A stretch of 17,549 nucleotides of DNA, taken from Methanoregula sp. UBA276 (GTDB lineage Archaea; Halobacteriota; Methanomicrobia; Methanomicrobiales; Methanospirillaceae). This document shows positions 8,460-14,840 of this stretch, piece after piece. How positions within the stretch are numbered: position 1 is the stretch's first letter; each line of letters opens with the position of its first letter. The stretch spans positions 1 to 17,549 of the forward strand of contig DANA01000101.1 of NCBI GenBank assembly GCA_002508495.1. Reading direction: 5' to 3'. Below the pieces are notes generated by a model that saw nothing but the letters and a program-made list of their open reading frames with translations, ran no database searches and was not told where the DNA came from. The translations under genes and the position numbers were made by a program.

Positions 8460-8469
8460 CAATATAATG
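8460..8469 (-). promoter_or_regulatory. Putative TATA box upstream of the PAS kinase
   Basis: Minus-strand CATTATATTG is the best TATA-like element upstream of the PAS kinase gene and of the small ORF before it. Transcription would start near 8438, giving a 5' leader of about 24 nt to ATG 8414 or about 180 nt to the kinase ATG at 8256. Confidence 0.35.
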
Positions 8470-8853
8470 CTATTTTTTTATTCCCGGCTTTTTGATGAGG
8501 ACTGCTCAAGAGCCACCATACCGATCCCGAACCGGGCACCGGTATGGAATTTGCCGCGGGAGAAACGCCTTTTGGGAAACCCACCCCGTTTTAAAAAAAT
8601 ACACCACGAAGCCGGATCCCGTTCCCTGCCCGGCAAAATTTTCCTGTACCGGTACACGATTTTGGTACCGCAATCGATCCGCGATTCAAAAATTTTGATA
8701 ACTATACAGTCACCTCCATATGGATCGACCTATGACGAGTACTTCTCTCTCGGGGTATGGCAGCCGGCCGGTTCCGCCACGAGCGTTCGGGGACGGGCAT
8801 GGGCACTGGATGTGACACCCCCAAAGGTCCCGGATCGATTCTGACCTTTTTTT

Positions 8854-8904
8854 ATCAAAGTTCGTTCGTTCCAGATCGGTTTTTCGATCGCGATCGTGAT
8901 CGCG
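8854..8904 (+). repeat. Direct repeat unit A, 51 bp, palindrome-rich
   Basis: Begins ATCAAAG and ends GATCGCG. It aligns without gaps to 8970-9020 with 40 of 51 positions equal by hand count, and most differences are transitions. It contains the perfect palindrome CGATCGCGATCG (8885-8896) and the dyad CGCGATC-GT-GATCGCG (8889-8904). The repeat period is 116 bp. Confidence 0.65.
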
Positions 8905-8918
8905 TTTGAAATTTCAAA
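8905..8918. repeat. Perfect 14-bp palindrome TTTGAAATTTCAAA
   Basis: Directly follows unit A. It is perfectly self-complementary and could be a site for a dimeric DNA-binding protein. Confidence 0.6.
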
Positions 8919-8937
8919 ATCAAGGTCTGCTCTAAAA

Positions 8938-8964
8938 TTTTTCAATCAAACCTTGATTGAAAAA
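8938..8964. repeat. Perfect inverted repeat, 12-bp arms, 3-nt centre
   Basis: TTTTTCAATCAA (8938-8949), ACC, TTGATTGAAAAA (8953-8964). The core ATCAAACCTTGATTGA recurs 25 bp later as ATCAAAGCTTGATTGA (8970-8985) with one difference. The arms end in T and A runs, so on either strand the hairpin is followed by U-rich RNA. It could therefore be a bidirectional terminator or an operator. Confidence 0.65.
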
Positions 8965-8969
8965 CAAAA

Positions 8970-9020
8970 ATCAAAGCTTGATTGATCCGGATCGATTTTT
9001 CAATCACGATCATGATCGTG
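8970..9020 (+). repeat. Direct repeat unit B, 51 bp
   Basis: Ungapped partner of 8854-8904. It ends in the 18-bp perfect palindrome TCACGATCATGATCGTGA (9004-9021) and also contains GATCCGGATC (8984-8993). The palindrome is kept as a palindrome although its bases differ from unit A, which suggests that symmetry rather than exact sequence has been maintained. Confidence 0.65.
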
Positions 9021-9195
9021 ACTAAAAATTTCCGGGCAGGGTTTGATTTAATCCGGAACGAGCCGAAGCAGACCATTACGGGTCGGCCAGGACGCGCACC
9101 GGTCAAACCGGGCCCGGGCCGGCACCGTATCCGGGACATACCCGGGGGATATCCGGTCATCGGTCGTTTTTTGTGCAGAAAAAGACCGGCGGGGT

Positions 9196-10161
9196 TCAGG
9201 GTGCCGGGGGGAACCGGTATGCCCCTTTGGGCACAAGGATCGCGAACCGGGCTCCCTTCCCCGGCTCCCCGTTCTCGGTAATCGAGATGCCGGTAATAGA
9301 CAGGATCTCACGGGAGAGGAAGAGTCCAAGCCCGGTGTGTTTGCCAAAGCCCCGTTCGAAGAGGCGTTTCTTGTCTTCTGCCATAATCCCGGTACCATCA
9401 TCCTCCAAAGAAATGACCAGTCCCGTTTCTGATTCCTGCGATGCAATCCGGATCATAGTCATTTCCTCTCCGCCGTACCGCAGGGCATTGTCGACCAGAT
9501 TATAGAACACCTTCTCCAGCAGCGGATCCGCATATACCATGACATCCAGACTATCCATCACCAGATGTACTTCCCGCAGAGGTAACGATTTCTCCACCTT
9601 CTTCACACATGCATCCAGATTCTGCCAGACCGGTGCCATCACCCCGAGATCCTCATATTCTTTCGTGAACGCGATCTGCCGTTCGATGGCATCCGCAGCC
9701 TGCTCCGCGCTTGTGATATATCTTGACATCTTCTGAACATCACCCGGAGATTCTTTTGAAAGTTCGAGGAATGCCTTTAAGCCATGGAGCTGATTCCGGA
9801 TATCGTGCCGGGTGATACTGGAGAGCAGGTTGAGTTTCCGGTTGGCCAGCCGGAGAGCTTCCTCAGCATGGCGCAGTTCAAGCGCCTGCAGTTCGAACTC
9901 GCGTTTCCTCACGATCTGGTAATACCGGATGAGGAATGTGCTGTCAACAACAATCAGGACAAAGAGGAAGGTGGTTGTAATGAAAGTAAACCGGAGCCCG
10001 GGATCGGGAAAGTAGGTGGCTGACCATTGAACGACAAGCCACCAGTACGGGAAGATGATCACACCAAGAAAAAGGGCGAGGAAGAATGCTCTCCAGACGG
10101 CGCCTTCCGACCACTCCCAGCACTTTTTATAGCGTGCGAATATATCATCCAGCTGTCCCAT
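9196..10161 (-). CDS. Two-TM membrane histidine kinase with RHDIRNQL-type H-box
   Basis: 321 residues. Two hydrophobic segments (about 24-46 and 58-80) form a short membrane anchor without a sizeable external domain. A coiled coil (about 84-112) leads to SSITRHDIRNQLHG with phospho-acceptor His119. HATPase_c has N-box VFYNLVDNALRYGG, DDGTGI and HTGLGLFLSREIL. There is no PAS or receiver. The kinase core is the close relative of the His-less protein at 5003, and even the C-termini (AYRF, MYRF) correspond. The signal and partner are unknown; a separate receiver must take the phosphate. It is divergent from the gene at 10222, and the ATG at 10161 lies about 29 nt from a shared TATA-like box with no clear ribosome site, which fits a leaderless message. 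Confidence 0.93.
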   Translation of the reverse strand: MGQLDDIFARYKKCWEWSEGAVWRAFFLALFLGVIIFPYWWLVVQWSATYFPDPGLRFTFITTTFLFVLIVVDSTFLIRYYQIVRKREFELQALELRHAEEALRLANRKLNLLSSITRHDIRNQLHGLKAFLELSKESPGDVQKMSRYITSAEQAADAIERQIAFTKEYEDLGVMAPVWQNLDACVKKVEKSLPLREVHLVMDSLDVMVYADPLLEKVFYNLVDNALRYGGEEMTMIRIASQESETGLVISLEDDGTGIMAEDKKRLFERGFGKHTGLGLFLSREILSITGISITENGEPGKGARFAILVPKGAYRFPPAP

Positions 10162-10184
10162 CTTATGGATAAATACGATCCATG

Positions 10185-10195
10185 TTTATTATATG
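10185..10195. promoter_or_regulatory. Shared TATA-like element for two divergent genes
   Basis: TTTATTATATG (plus) is also TATA-like on the minus strand (CATATAATAAA). It is centred about 29 nt from the minus start at 10161 and about 32 nt from the plus start at 10222. This spacing permits leaderless or nearly leaderless transcription both ways. Confidence 0.5.
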
Positions 10196-10221
10196 TTTTG
10201 GATTAGTATTGTACTCTGATA

Positions 10222-10836
10222 ATGGAAGCAACCGAAGGCCACCCGCCAGCAGGTGTGACAGGCAGGAAGTATCCTCCGTTCGCTCTCTATCTCGGGCTCT
10301 TCTTCCTGCTGCTCTGCGTAAACACTCTTCTTGCAAAATTTGCGGTCTTCTCCTTTGCCTTTGGACCGGGAATCTCGTCATTCTATATCGTCGTCGCCCT
10401 CATGGTAGTCTTTGCCCTCTGGTTTGGCATGTGGGGGGCCGTTGCGGCATATGGCGGGTGTTTCGTCGGGGCCGGGCTGCTCAGCGGGATTCCTGCGGAT
10501 GTAAGCCTGTACTGGTCGCTTGCTGATTTCTGGCAGGTGCTCATCCCCCTGGTCGCATTCCGGTGTCTCTCTGCTGACCCGGCTCTCCGGAACAGGCGGG
10601 ATATCGCGATCGTGCTGGTCTTCGGCGTCCTTCTCAACAACATCTGCGGGGCACTCTGGGGATCTGCCACGCTCGCTCTCGGGGGCATTATCCCGTGGAA
10701 CACAATCGGCTCCGCATTCATCGCATGGTGGCTGGGAAACTGCATTGTCTGCCTGATCCTTGTTCCCACGATACTGTACATATTCACGCCACTCGTGAGA
10801 ACGCATGAGCTCTTTATCGAAACCTGGTGGACCTGA
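10222..10836 (+). CDS. Orphan MASE1-like integral membrane protein
   Basis: 204 residues, almost entirely hydrophobic, with about six membrane segments near 20-42, 53-70, 72-90, 103-118, 127-152 and 162-189. The segment pattern (FGPGISSFYIVVALMVVFALWFG, then GAVAAY, and LNNICGALWG) resembles MASE1-type membrane sensor domains, which normally sit in front of kinase or cyclase outputs. Here the protein stops soon after the last helix, ending ETWWT with no output domain. It may act as a separate sensor or transporter subunit, or be a remnant of a larger sensor; no downstream in-frame kinase sequence was seen. It is divergent from the two-TM kinase at 9196, so pairing with that kinase is possible but unproven. 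The family assignment is tentative. Confidence 0.75.
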   Translation: MEATEGHPPAGVTGRKYPPFALYLGLFFLLLCVNTLLAKFAVFSFAFGPGISSFYIVVALMVVFALWFGMWGAVAAYGGCFVGAGLLSGIPADVSLYWSLADFWQVLIPLVAFRCLSADPALRNRRDIAIVLVFGVLLNNICGALWGSATLALGGIIPWNTIGSAFIAWWLGNCIVCLILVPTILYIFTPLVRTHELFIETWWT

Positions 10837-10844
10837 TCCAGGTT
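10821..10844 (+). terminator. Inverted repeat spanning the stop codon
   Basis: AACCTGG (10821-10827) and CCAGGTT (10838-10844) are perfect arms with the TGA stop (10834-10836) in the 10-nt loop. No T-tract follows at once. A T9 run at 10986-10994, after a second weak dyad (GGAATG 10943-10948, CATTCC 10959-10964), is a more likely archaeal termination site. Confidence 0.3.
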
Positions 10845-10985
10845 CACGGGTTTTGCATTGAAGGAAGAGGAGCGCGAATAACCTTCACTTTTTGATAAAA
10901 AAAACCGATAACCATCAAATTAGCCTGCGAAAAAACCAGGAGGGAATGTTCCACGGTGCATTCCTTAAAAAAATCTTTCGATCAG

Positions 10986-10994
10986 TTTTTTTTT
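10986..10994 (+). terminator. T9 tract, likely terminator between 10836 and 11051
   Basis: A run of nine T followed by ACTTTT lies upstream of the next promoter. Archaeal RNA polymerase terminates at such tracts. It separates the MASE1-like gene from the PAS gene, which then has its own TATA box. Confidence 0.45.
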
Positions 10995-11016
10995 ACTTTT
11001 CCCTAAAGAAACAGGC

Positions 11017-11027
11017 AAATTATATAC
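11017..11027 (+). promoter_or_regulatory. Strong TATA box for the PAS/RecA-like operon
   Basis: AAATTATATAC is a textbook methanogen TATA element. It is centred about 29 nt before ATG 11051, so the message is probably leaderless or nearly so. This is why 11051 is preferred over the upstream in-frame ATG at 10892. Confidence 0.7.
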
Positions 11028-11050
11028 CAAACCACGCTAATCACCATTCC

Positions 11051-12013
11051 ATGAAGTGCTTTATCCCACAACGATGGGCAGGCATGCCGGTAAAACTTGC
11101 CGTGCTGGCAGTGCTCACCATCCTCCTTGTGATCCTCACATTTGTGTCGTTAAAAAACAATGTGCAGGTCATCTTCACCCACCTTTATTATGTTCCCATC
11201 ATCCTTGCCTCGTACTGGTTTGGACGAAAAGGCATCCTGTATGCAACCGGCCTTGCGACCGTATATTTCTGTGCAGTATTCGCGTTCAGCATCACGGACA
11301 GTAACATCATCCTGGCAGCTGCTGCCCGGGCACTCAGCTTTATTGCCATATCCCTGGTCATCGCCATCCTTTCTATCATCATCCACCGGCAGAAGGAGAA
11401 GGTCGTGGAATCCGAAGAGCGGTTCCGGGGCATATGGGAGAACATCCAGGCGGCAGTCATCCTTGTCAATGCCGAGACCCACACCATCATCGCGGCAAAC
11501 CCCGAGGCCGTGAGGATGACCGGCTTTACGGAAGAGGAGATGATCGGTCATCTCTGTCATAAATTCATCTGCCCGGCGGAGAAGGGGAGGTGCCCGATAA
11601 GCGATCTGGGGCTCACGGTTGATCGTGCTGAACGGGTGCTCCTTGCCCGTGACGGAAAGCAGGTACCGGTCCTCAAGACCGTGACCTCCCTGACCCTCGG
11701 AAAAACGAAGTGCTTAATCGAGAGTTTCATCGACATCTCGCAGGTCAAAGACGCGGAAAACACGCTCATTGCCTATGTCCGCGAAGCAACCCTGCGCACG
11801 AGAAACCCGGTCGAACAGGTGCGTGACAACCTCCATGAGATCAAGGAGACCCTCATGGCGGGGGATATAACCCCGGAAATTGTCGCAACAACCCTTGCCG
11901 TTCAGGAACGGCATATCGACGAGATCCTGCATAACCTGCAGGAACTGGAACAGGCCGTTGCCGAGAAACGGACCGAGATCCCCGACGCACTACGGGAATA
12001 TTTCCAGAGGTGA
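11051..12013 (+). CDS. 4-TM PAS sensor protein with His-less dimerisation helices and no ATPase domain
   Basis: 320 residues from ATG 11051. An upstream in-frame ATG (10892) would add 53 residues but lies before the TATA box. Four membrane segments (about 13-33, 40-57, 61-79, 85-112) form a module whose HLYYVPIILASYWF stretch resembles QLFYFPILYATYFY in the protein at 15537. A PAS domain (about 120-232) contains the Cys motif CHKFICPAEKGRC, with Cys169, Cys174 and Cys181 (C-x4-C-x6-C). The last about 85 residues are helical (LRTRNPVEQVRDNLHEIKETL ...) and look like a HisKA-type helical hairpin without a usable His in an H-box. No HATPase domain follows. The protein probably senses a signal and passes it on by contact, most likely to the product of the next gene, 9 nt downstream. 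Confidence 0.88.
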   Translation: MKCFIPQRWAGMPVKLAVLAVLTILLVILTFVSLKNNVQVIFTHLYYVPIILASYWFGRKGILYATGLATVYFCAVFAFSITDSNIILAAAARALSFIAISLVIAILSIIIHRQKEKVVESEERFRGIWENIQAAVILVNAETHTIIAANPEAVRMTGFTEEEMIGHLCHKFICPAEKGRCPISDLGLTVDRAERVLLARDGKQVPVLKTVTSLTLGKTKCLIESFIDISQVKDAENTLIAYVREATLRTRNPVEQVRDNLHEIKETLMAGDITPEIVATTLAVQERHIDEILHNLQELEQAVAEKRTEIPDALREYFQR

Positions 12014-12022
12014 GGGGAGGAG

Positions 12023-12586
12023 ATGGCCGGTTTTACCATAAGCGAAGACGACAAGCGCATTATCCTTGCCCTCTCCCCGTCCCGCACCTACCGGGAGAAT
12101 ACCATTCACCTGATTCAGGAGATCCAGAAGAGTGGCAGCCTCCGGGTCATCATCATCTGTGTCAACCAGCCGGCAGCATTTTTGCGGGACTTTTACACGA
12201 AGAACGGGATCGATATCGGCCGGATCTTCTTCATCGATGCCATAACCCACTATGCCACCGGCACTTCCCCTGCCCCGCTGGAAAACTGCCGGTTCGTATC
12301 AAAACCCAACGACCTGACCGCCATGGGCATTGCCGTCACCACGACCCTGAAAAAATTCGAGGGTGAAAAGACGGTCATCTTCCTCGACTCGGTCAATGCA
12401 ATGCTCATCCATACCAGTTCCGTGGACTTGAGCAAGTTCATCCATTTCATCATCAGCAAACTCCGGATCCTCAATATTGCGGGGATCCTCCTTGCGGTGG
12501 AGAAGGGGCTGGACCCGGTCCTTCTCTCCCAGCTGACCACCTTTGCCGATGACATGGTGGAATTTCCTGAAAAGGAAAATTCCTGA
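12023..12586 (+). CDS. RecA/KaiC-like protein with no Walker A motif
   Basis: 187 residues, soluble. The order of beta strands and helices (RIILALSPSRTYREN ... LRVIIICVN ... VIFLDSVNAMLI ... IAGILLAVEKG) looks like a KaiC/RecA-type ATPase core with a Walker B-like strand (about 118-128, Asp122). The place for the P-loop (about 14-26) reads ALSPSRTYREN without GK(T/S), so ATP hydrolysis is unlikely. Similar degenerate domains occur in archaeal sensory proteins; the exact family is not named with confidence. The gene begins 9 nt after the PAS gene with a GAGGGGAGG ribosome site just before ATG 12023. The two are therefore surely co-transcribed, and the PAS protein is the probable partner. Confidence 0.85.
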   Translation: MAGFTISEDDKRIILALSPSRTYRENTIHLIQEIQKSGSLRVIIICVNQPAAFLRDFYTKNGIDIGRIFFIDAITHYATGTSPAPLENCRFVSKPNDLTAMGIAVTTTLKKFEGEKTVIFLDSVNAMLIHTSSVDLSKFIHFIISKLRILNIAGILLAVEKGLDPVLLSQLTTFADDMVEFPEKENS

Positions 12587-12603
12587 ATTACCGCGGGGTA
12601 ATT
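12586..12603 (+). terminator. Hairpin at the end of the PAS/RecA-like operon
   Basis: AATTACC (12586-12592), GCGG, GGTAATT (12597-12603): perfect 7-bp arms starting on the last base of the stop codon. It lies between convergent genes. Confidence 0.5.
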
Positions 12604-12610
12604 TCGGGCC

Positions 12611-12655
12611 TAAAAAAAGGAAAATCCTCCCTTCCATCCCGGTTTACCCGGACGG
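12611..12655 (-). terminator. Terminator for the Cys-rich lipoprotein gene
   Basis: On the minus strand, a short CCGG-GTAAA-CCGG dyad (about 12639-12652) is followed by TTTTCC and a T7 tract (12612-12618), shortly after the stop at 12666. This is a reasonable archaeal T-rich terminator facing the plus-strand hairpin at 12586. Confidence 0.45.
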
Positions 12656-12665
12656 GAAAAAAACG

Positions 12666-13010
12666 TCAGCACTTCTCTTCGCACGCGAATGCCGCCTGCG
12701 GGTCGCTGTATTTCTCGCACTGCTCCACGCAGGCTTTGCAGGGGGCAAACTCCGGGTCGGTCACGAGACGGCAGGCCCCTCCCGAGGAATCGCAATGGGC
12801 ATATTGCCGGCACTTGTCGCCGAGCCGGTACGAGAGATCGCAGACCTCGGGGGCATCGGGGCTGCAGGCAAGGTCGAGGCCGTGACAGGTCGTAAACCCG
12901 CAGGACGTTTGCGGGGGATTTACAGTTGCGGGGGCGGTACAGCCTGCGATGATAAGTGCCGGAATGAGCACGACAACGAGCAAAACAGCATACTGCAGGG
13001 TTTTTTTCAT
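12666..13010 (-). CDS. Small Cys-rich lipoprotein
   Basis: 114 residues from ATG 13010. The start is chosen because GGAG (13020-13023) lies 9 nt upstream; an in-frame ATG at 13019 would be only 0-1 nt from it. The N-terminus is a lipoprotein signal peptide (KK, hydrophobic core, lipobox IIAGC), so the mature protein begins at that Cys and is anchored outside the membrane. The mature part has twelve further Cys, spaced in pairs and clusters (CGFTTCHGLDLAC, CKACVEQC, CEEKC), which suggests disulphides or metal/Fe-S ligation. There is no CxxCH haem motif. No family was recognised. It has its own TATA box and is convergent with the RecA-like gene. Confidence 0.85.
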   Translation of the reverse strand: MKKTLQYAVLLVVVLIPALIIAGCTAPATVNPPQTSCGFTTCHGLDLACSPDAPEVCDLSYRLGDKCRQYAHCDSSGGACRLVTDPEFAPCKACVEQCEKYSDPQAAFACEEKC

Positions 13011-13045
13011 AAGGATCATCTCCGGACTTCAATTCGGCCCGGGAA

Positions 13046-13055
13046 GTATATATGG
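13046..13055 (-). promoter_or_regulatory. TATA box for the Cys-rich lipoprotein
   Basis: Minus-strand CCATATATAC is centred about 40 nt before ATG 13010. The transcript would begin near 13024, leaving a short leader that just includes the GGAG ribosome site. Confidence 0.55.
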
Positions 13056-13130
13056 GTTCATATGACTGCGAAAAAAGCCGCAGCATTCGCCTCCCGGCAC
13101 CCGCACGGAGCCTTCAGCACGACGGGGGGG

Positions 13131-13472
13131 TCAGGCAGCGGAGAGGACGTGGTTGAGGGCAACCACCGCAACAGCCCAGAAGAGAAATGCCCCGCCAAGG
13201 CTCGGGAGGACGGGATACCGTCCCATGAGGTACCAGAGCAGGACGATGAAGAGGAGCGTGGGGATCGCAAACCAGAACATCGAGATGAGCAGATCCCGCG
13301 AGGTTGCCTGCCCGGCATCCGCGTACGTGAAGAGAAACGCCAGCAGGGTCGTGATGGGCGCAGCAGCAAGGATCCCGCCGTACCGGGGGTCGACCTGCAG
13401 GGCGAGCCAGGTCACGCCGGCAATGATGCTTCCGCCGACGATGAACCGGATGAGGAAGAACGAGAGGTCCAT
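13131..13472 (-). CDS. DUF3147/GlpM-like small membrane protein
   Basis: 113 residues from ATG 13472, with four membrane segments (about 4-24, 32-50, 62-83, 90-111). The pattern FLIRFIVGGSIIAG, ILAAAPITTLLAFLFTYADAG, SMFWFAIPTLLFIVLLWYLM fits the DUF3147/GlpM family, whose function is poorly defined. An in-frame ATG at 13511 would add 13 residues (MVYHAG ...) and is nearer to the TATA-like box at about 13557; neither start has a clear ribosome site. The reading frame stays open far upstream, but that part lies antisense to ycaO and is not coding. It is divergent from ycaO. Confidence 0.8.
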   Translation of the reverse strand: MDLSFFLIRFIVGGSIIAGVTWLALQVDPRYGGILAAAPITTLLAFLFTYADAGQATSRDLLISMFWFAIPTLLFIVLLWYLMGRYPVLPSLGGAFLFWAVAVVALNHVLSAA

Positions 13473-13551
13473 AGATGTCCAAATGGTTGTCGGTCCGGCA
13501 TGATATACCATAGCCGTTGCTACCGGGAACGCAGGCACGGCGGCTAAATGG

Positions 13552-13562
13552 GCATGTATAAA
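13552..13562. promoter_or_regulatory. TATA-like element between DUF3147 gene and ycaO
   Basis: ATGTATAAACC on the plus strand reads GGTTTATACAT on the minus strand. It could serve either gene: about 69 nt before ycaO ATG 13626 (leader of about 43 nt) or about 46 nt before ATG 13511 on the minus strand (leader of about 20 nt). Confidence 0.35.
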
Positions 13563-13625
13563 CCCCAAAAAGGACGACATACTCTGTATCCGGCCGGCGC
13601 AAATGCCGGCTCTTGTGGTGAGCCC

Positions 13626-14840
13626 ATGCAGCTGAAGTCCTGCAAAAAGACCTACGACATCGAGACGCAGCGGGCAGTCCCGCTCGATGCTACCCTTGCC
13701 CGCATCGAACCGCTCGTGCCGGCAGCCGGGATCACCCGGGTTGCCGATATCACCAGCCTTGACCGCATCGGCATCCCGGTATTCTCCTGCATCCGGCCAA
13801 CGGCAATGGACGGGGCTATCACCGTGTATAACGGCAAGGGCGCAACGGTCGAGGAGTCCCGGATCTCGGCAATCATGGAAGGCATCGAGCGGTACTCCGC
13901 CGAGGTCCATGATCGCCGGCCCGAGCTTGCCCCGTACGAGGAGATGCGGATGCGGGGGCTCAATGTCCTTGACCCTGCCGAGCTCATCCTCCCGCAGGGT
14001 GCTGAGGCTGACCGGCTCATGGCATGGACCCCCTGCTGGGACATCGTCAGCGATGAGGAGATCTGGGTTTCGGCAAACGCCGTCTTTCACCCGCTCCCGC
14101 CCCGGTACCGCGGCCCGTTCCGGACCAGCACCAACGGACTTGCTTCGGGGAACACCTTCGAGGAAGCGGTCTTCCATGCCCTCGCGGAAGTGATCGAGCG
14201 GGACGCATGGTCGCTTGTCGAGACCAGCCGGGACACCGGCCCGGCCGTAACCGGCATTACTGACCCGACCATCCTTGCAATGCAGGAGAAGTTTTCAAAG
14301 GCGCAGGTGGAGGTCACGGTCCGGGACATCACGAGCGACGTTGGCGTCCCCACGATGGCAGCAGTCGCCGATGACGTGCTCCTCAGAGACCCGATGCTCC
14401 TTACCATCGGCATCGGCACGCACACCAGCGCACGGATCGCCGTGATGCGGGCACTCACGGAGGTCGCCCAGAGCCGGCTCACCCAGATCCATGGCGCACG
14501 GGAAGACACAACGCTTGCCGAACTCAGAAAGAAGATGGGTTATGACCGGGCGAAACGGATCAACGGGTACTGGTTCCGGGACAATGGGACCGTGGATTAC
14601 ACTACCGTGAAGTCTTCCGATACCGATGACTTCAAAAAGGATATCGACAGCATCATTGCGGCCCTCAAAAAACTGGGGATGGACCGTGTCATCATCGCTG
14701 ACCTGACGCGGGAAGAGATCGGGGTGCCGGTTGTCCGGGTCATCGTGCCGGGCCTTGAAGTATTTGCCATGGACCCCGAACGCCGGGGAGAGCGGGTGAA
14801 GAATGCAAAAGATCATCGTCTTTCTCGGGCCAAGCCTTGA
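13626..14840 (+). CDS. ycaO: YcaO-type McrA-glycine thioamidation protein
   Basis: 404 residues from ATG 13626, chosen for GGTGAG five bases upstream and because MQLKSCKKTYDIETQR matches the usual N-terminus of this family; the frame is open to 13548 but that part is unlike the family. YcaO motifs are visible: SRISAIMEGIERYSAE (78-93) and ASGNTFEEAVFHALAEVIER (173-192), which supply ATP and Mg contacts. YcaO enzymes use ATP to activate an amide carbonyl; in methanogens the YcaO-TfuA pair converts a glycine of methyl-coenzyme M reductase subunit McrA to thioglycine. The next gene, tfuA, overlaps its 3' end by 38 nt. This pair marks the host as a methanogen or a relative carrying Mcr. The family call is firm; the McrA target follows from the paired genes. 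Confidence 0.95.
   Translation: MQLKSCKKTYDIETQRAVPLDATLARIEPLVPAAGITRVADITSLDRIGIPVFSCIRPTAMDGAITVYNGKGATVEESRISAIMEGIERYSAEVHDRRPELAPYEEMRMRGLNVLDPAELILPQGAEADRLMAWTPCWDIVSDEEIWVSANAVFHPLPPRYRGPFRTSTNGLASGNTFEEAVFHALAEVIERDAWSLVETSRDTGPAVTGITDPTILAMQEKFSKAQVEVTVRDITSDVGVPTMAAVADDVLLRDPMLLTIGIGTHTSARIAVMRALTEVAQSRLTQIHGAREDTTLAELRKKMGYDRAKRINGYWFRDNGTVDYTTVKSSDTDDFKKDIDSIIAALKKLGMDRVIIADLTREEIGVPVVRVIVPGLEVFAMDPERRGERVKNAKDHRLSRAKP

Larger units (their letters stand above)
8463..9195. other. Gene-free interval of about 730 bp with a palindrome and repeat cluster
   Basis: No convincing coding region was seen on either strand between the PAS kinase side and the end of the kinase at 9196. Short open frames here encode sequence without domain-like composition. 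The left part has a 12-bp palindrome TGTACCGGTACA and CCATATGG. The right part (8854-9056) is AT-rich with many GATC sites, nested palindromes and a diverged direct repeat, listed separately. Confidence 0.6.

Noticed and set aside
8428..8844. Plus-strand open frame of 138 codons in the gene-free interval
   Set aside because: No ribosome site, starts upstream of the only TATA-like box nearby, composition not protein-like, and no domain or membrane segment recognised.
8854..9021. CRISPR-like array
   Set aside because: Only two diverged long units plus partial cores, with spacing that is not regular; no cas genes in the window.
10892..11050. N-terminal extension of the 4-TM PAS protein
   Set aside because: Lies upstream of and across the strong TATA box at 11017-11027 and a T9 tract, so it is unlikely to be transcribed as part of the message.
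12543..13547. 334-codon plus-strand open frame across the lipoprotein and DUF3147 genes
   Set aside because: Charged, Gly/Arg-rich and repetitive in character, crossing two genes with clear signal peptide and membrane patterns on the other strand.
13473..14177. Long upstream extension of the DUF3147 frame on the minus strand
   Set aside because: It lies antisense to the well-supported ycaO gene; the translated extension is Arg/Gly/Pro-rich with no family pattern, as expected for the shadow of a GC-rich gene.
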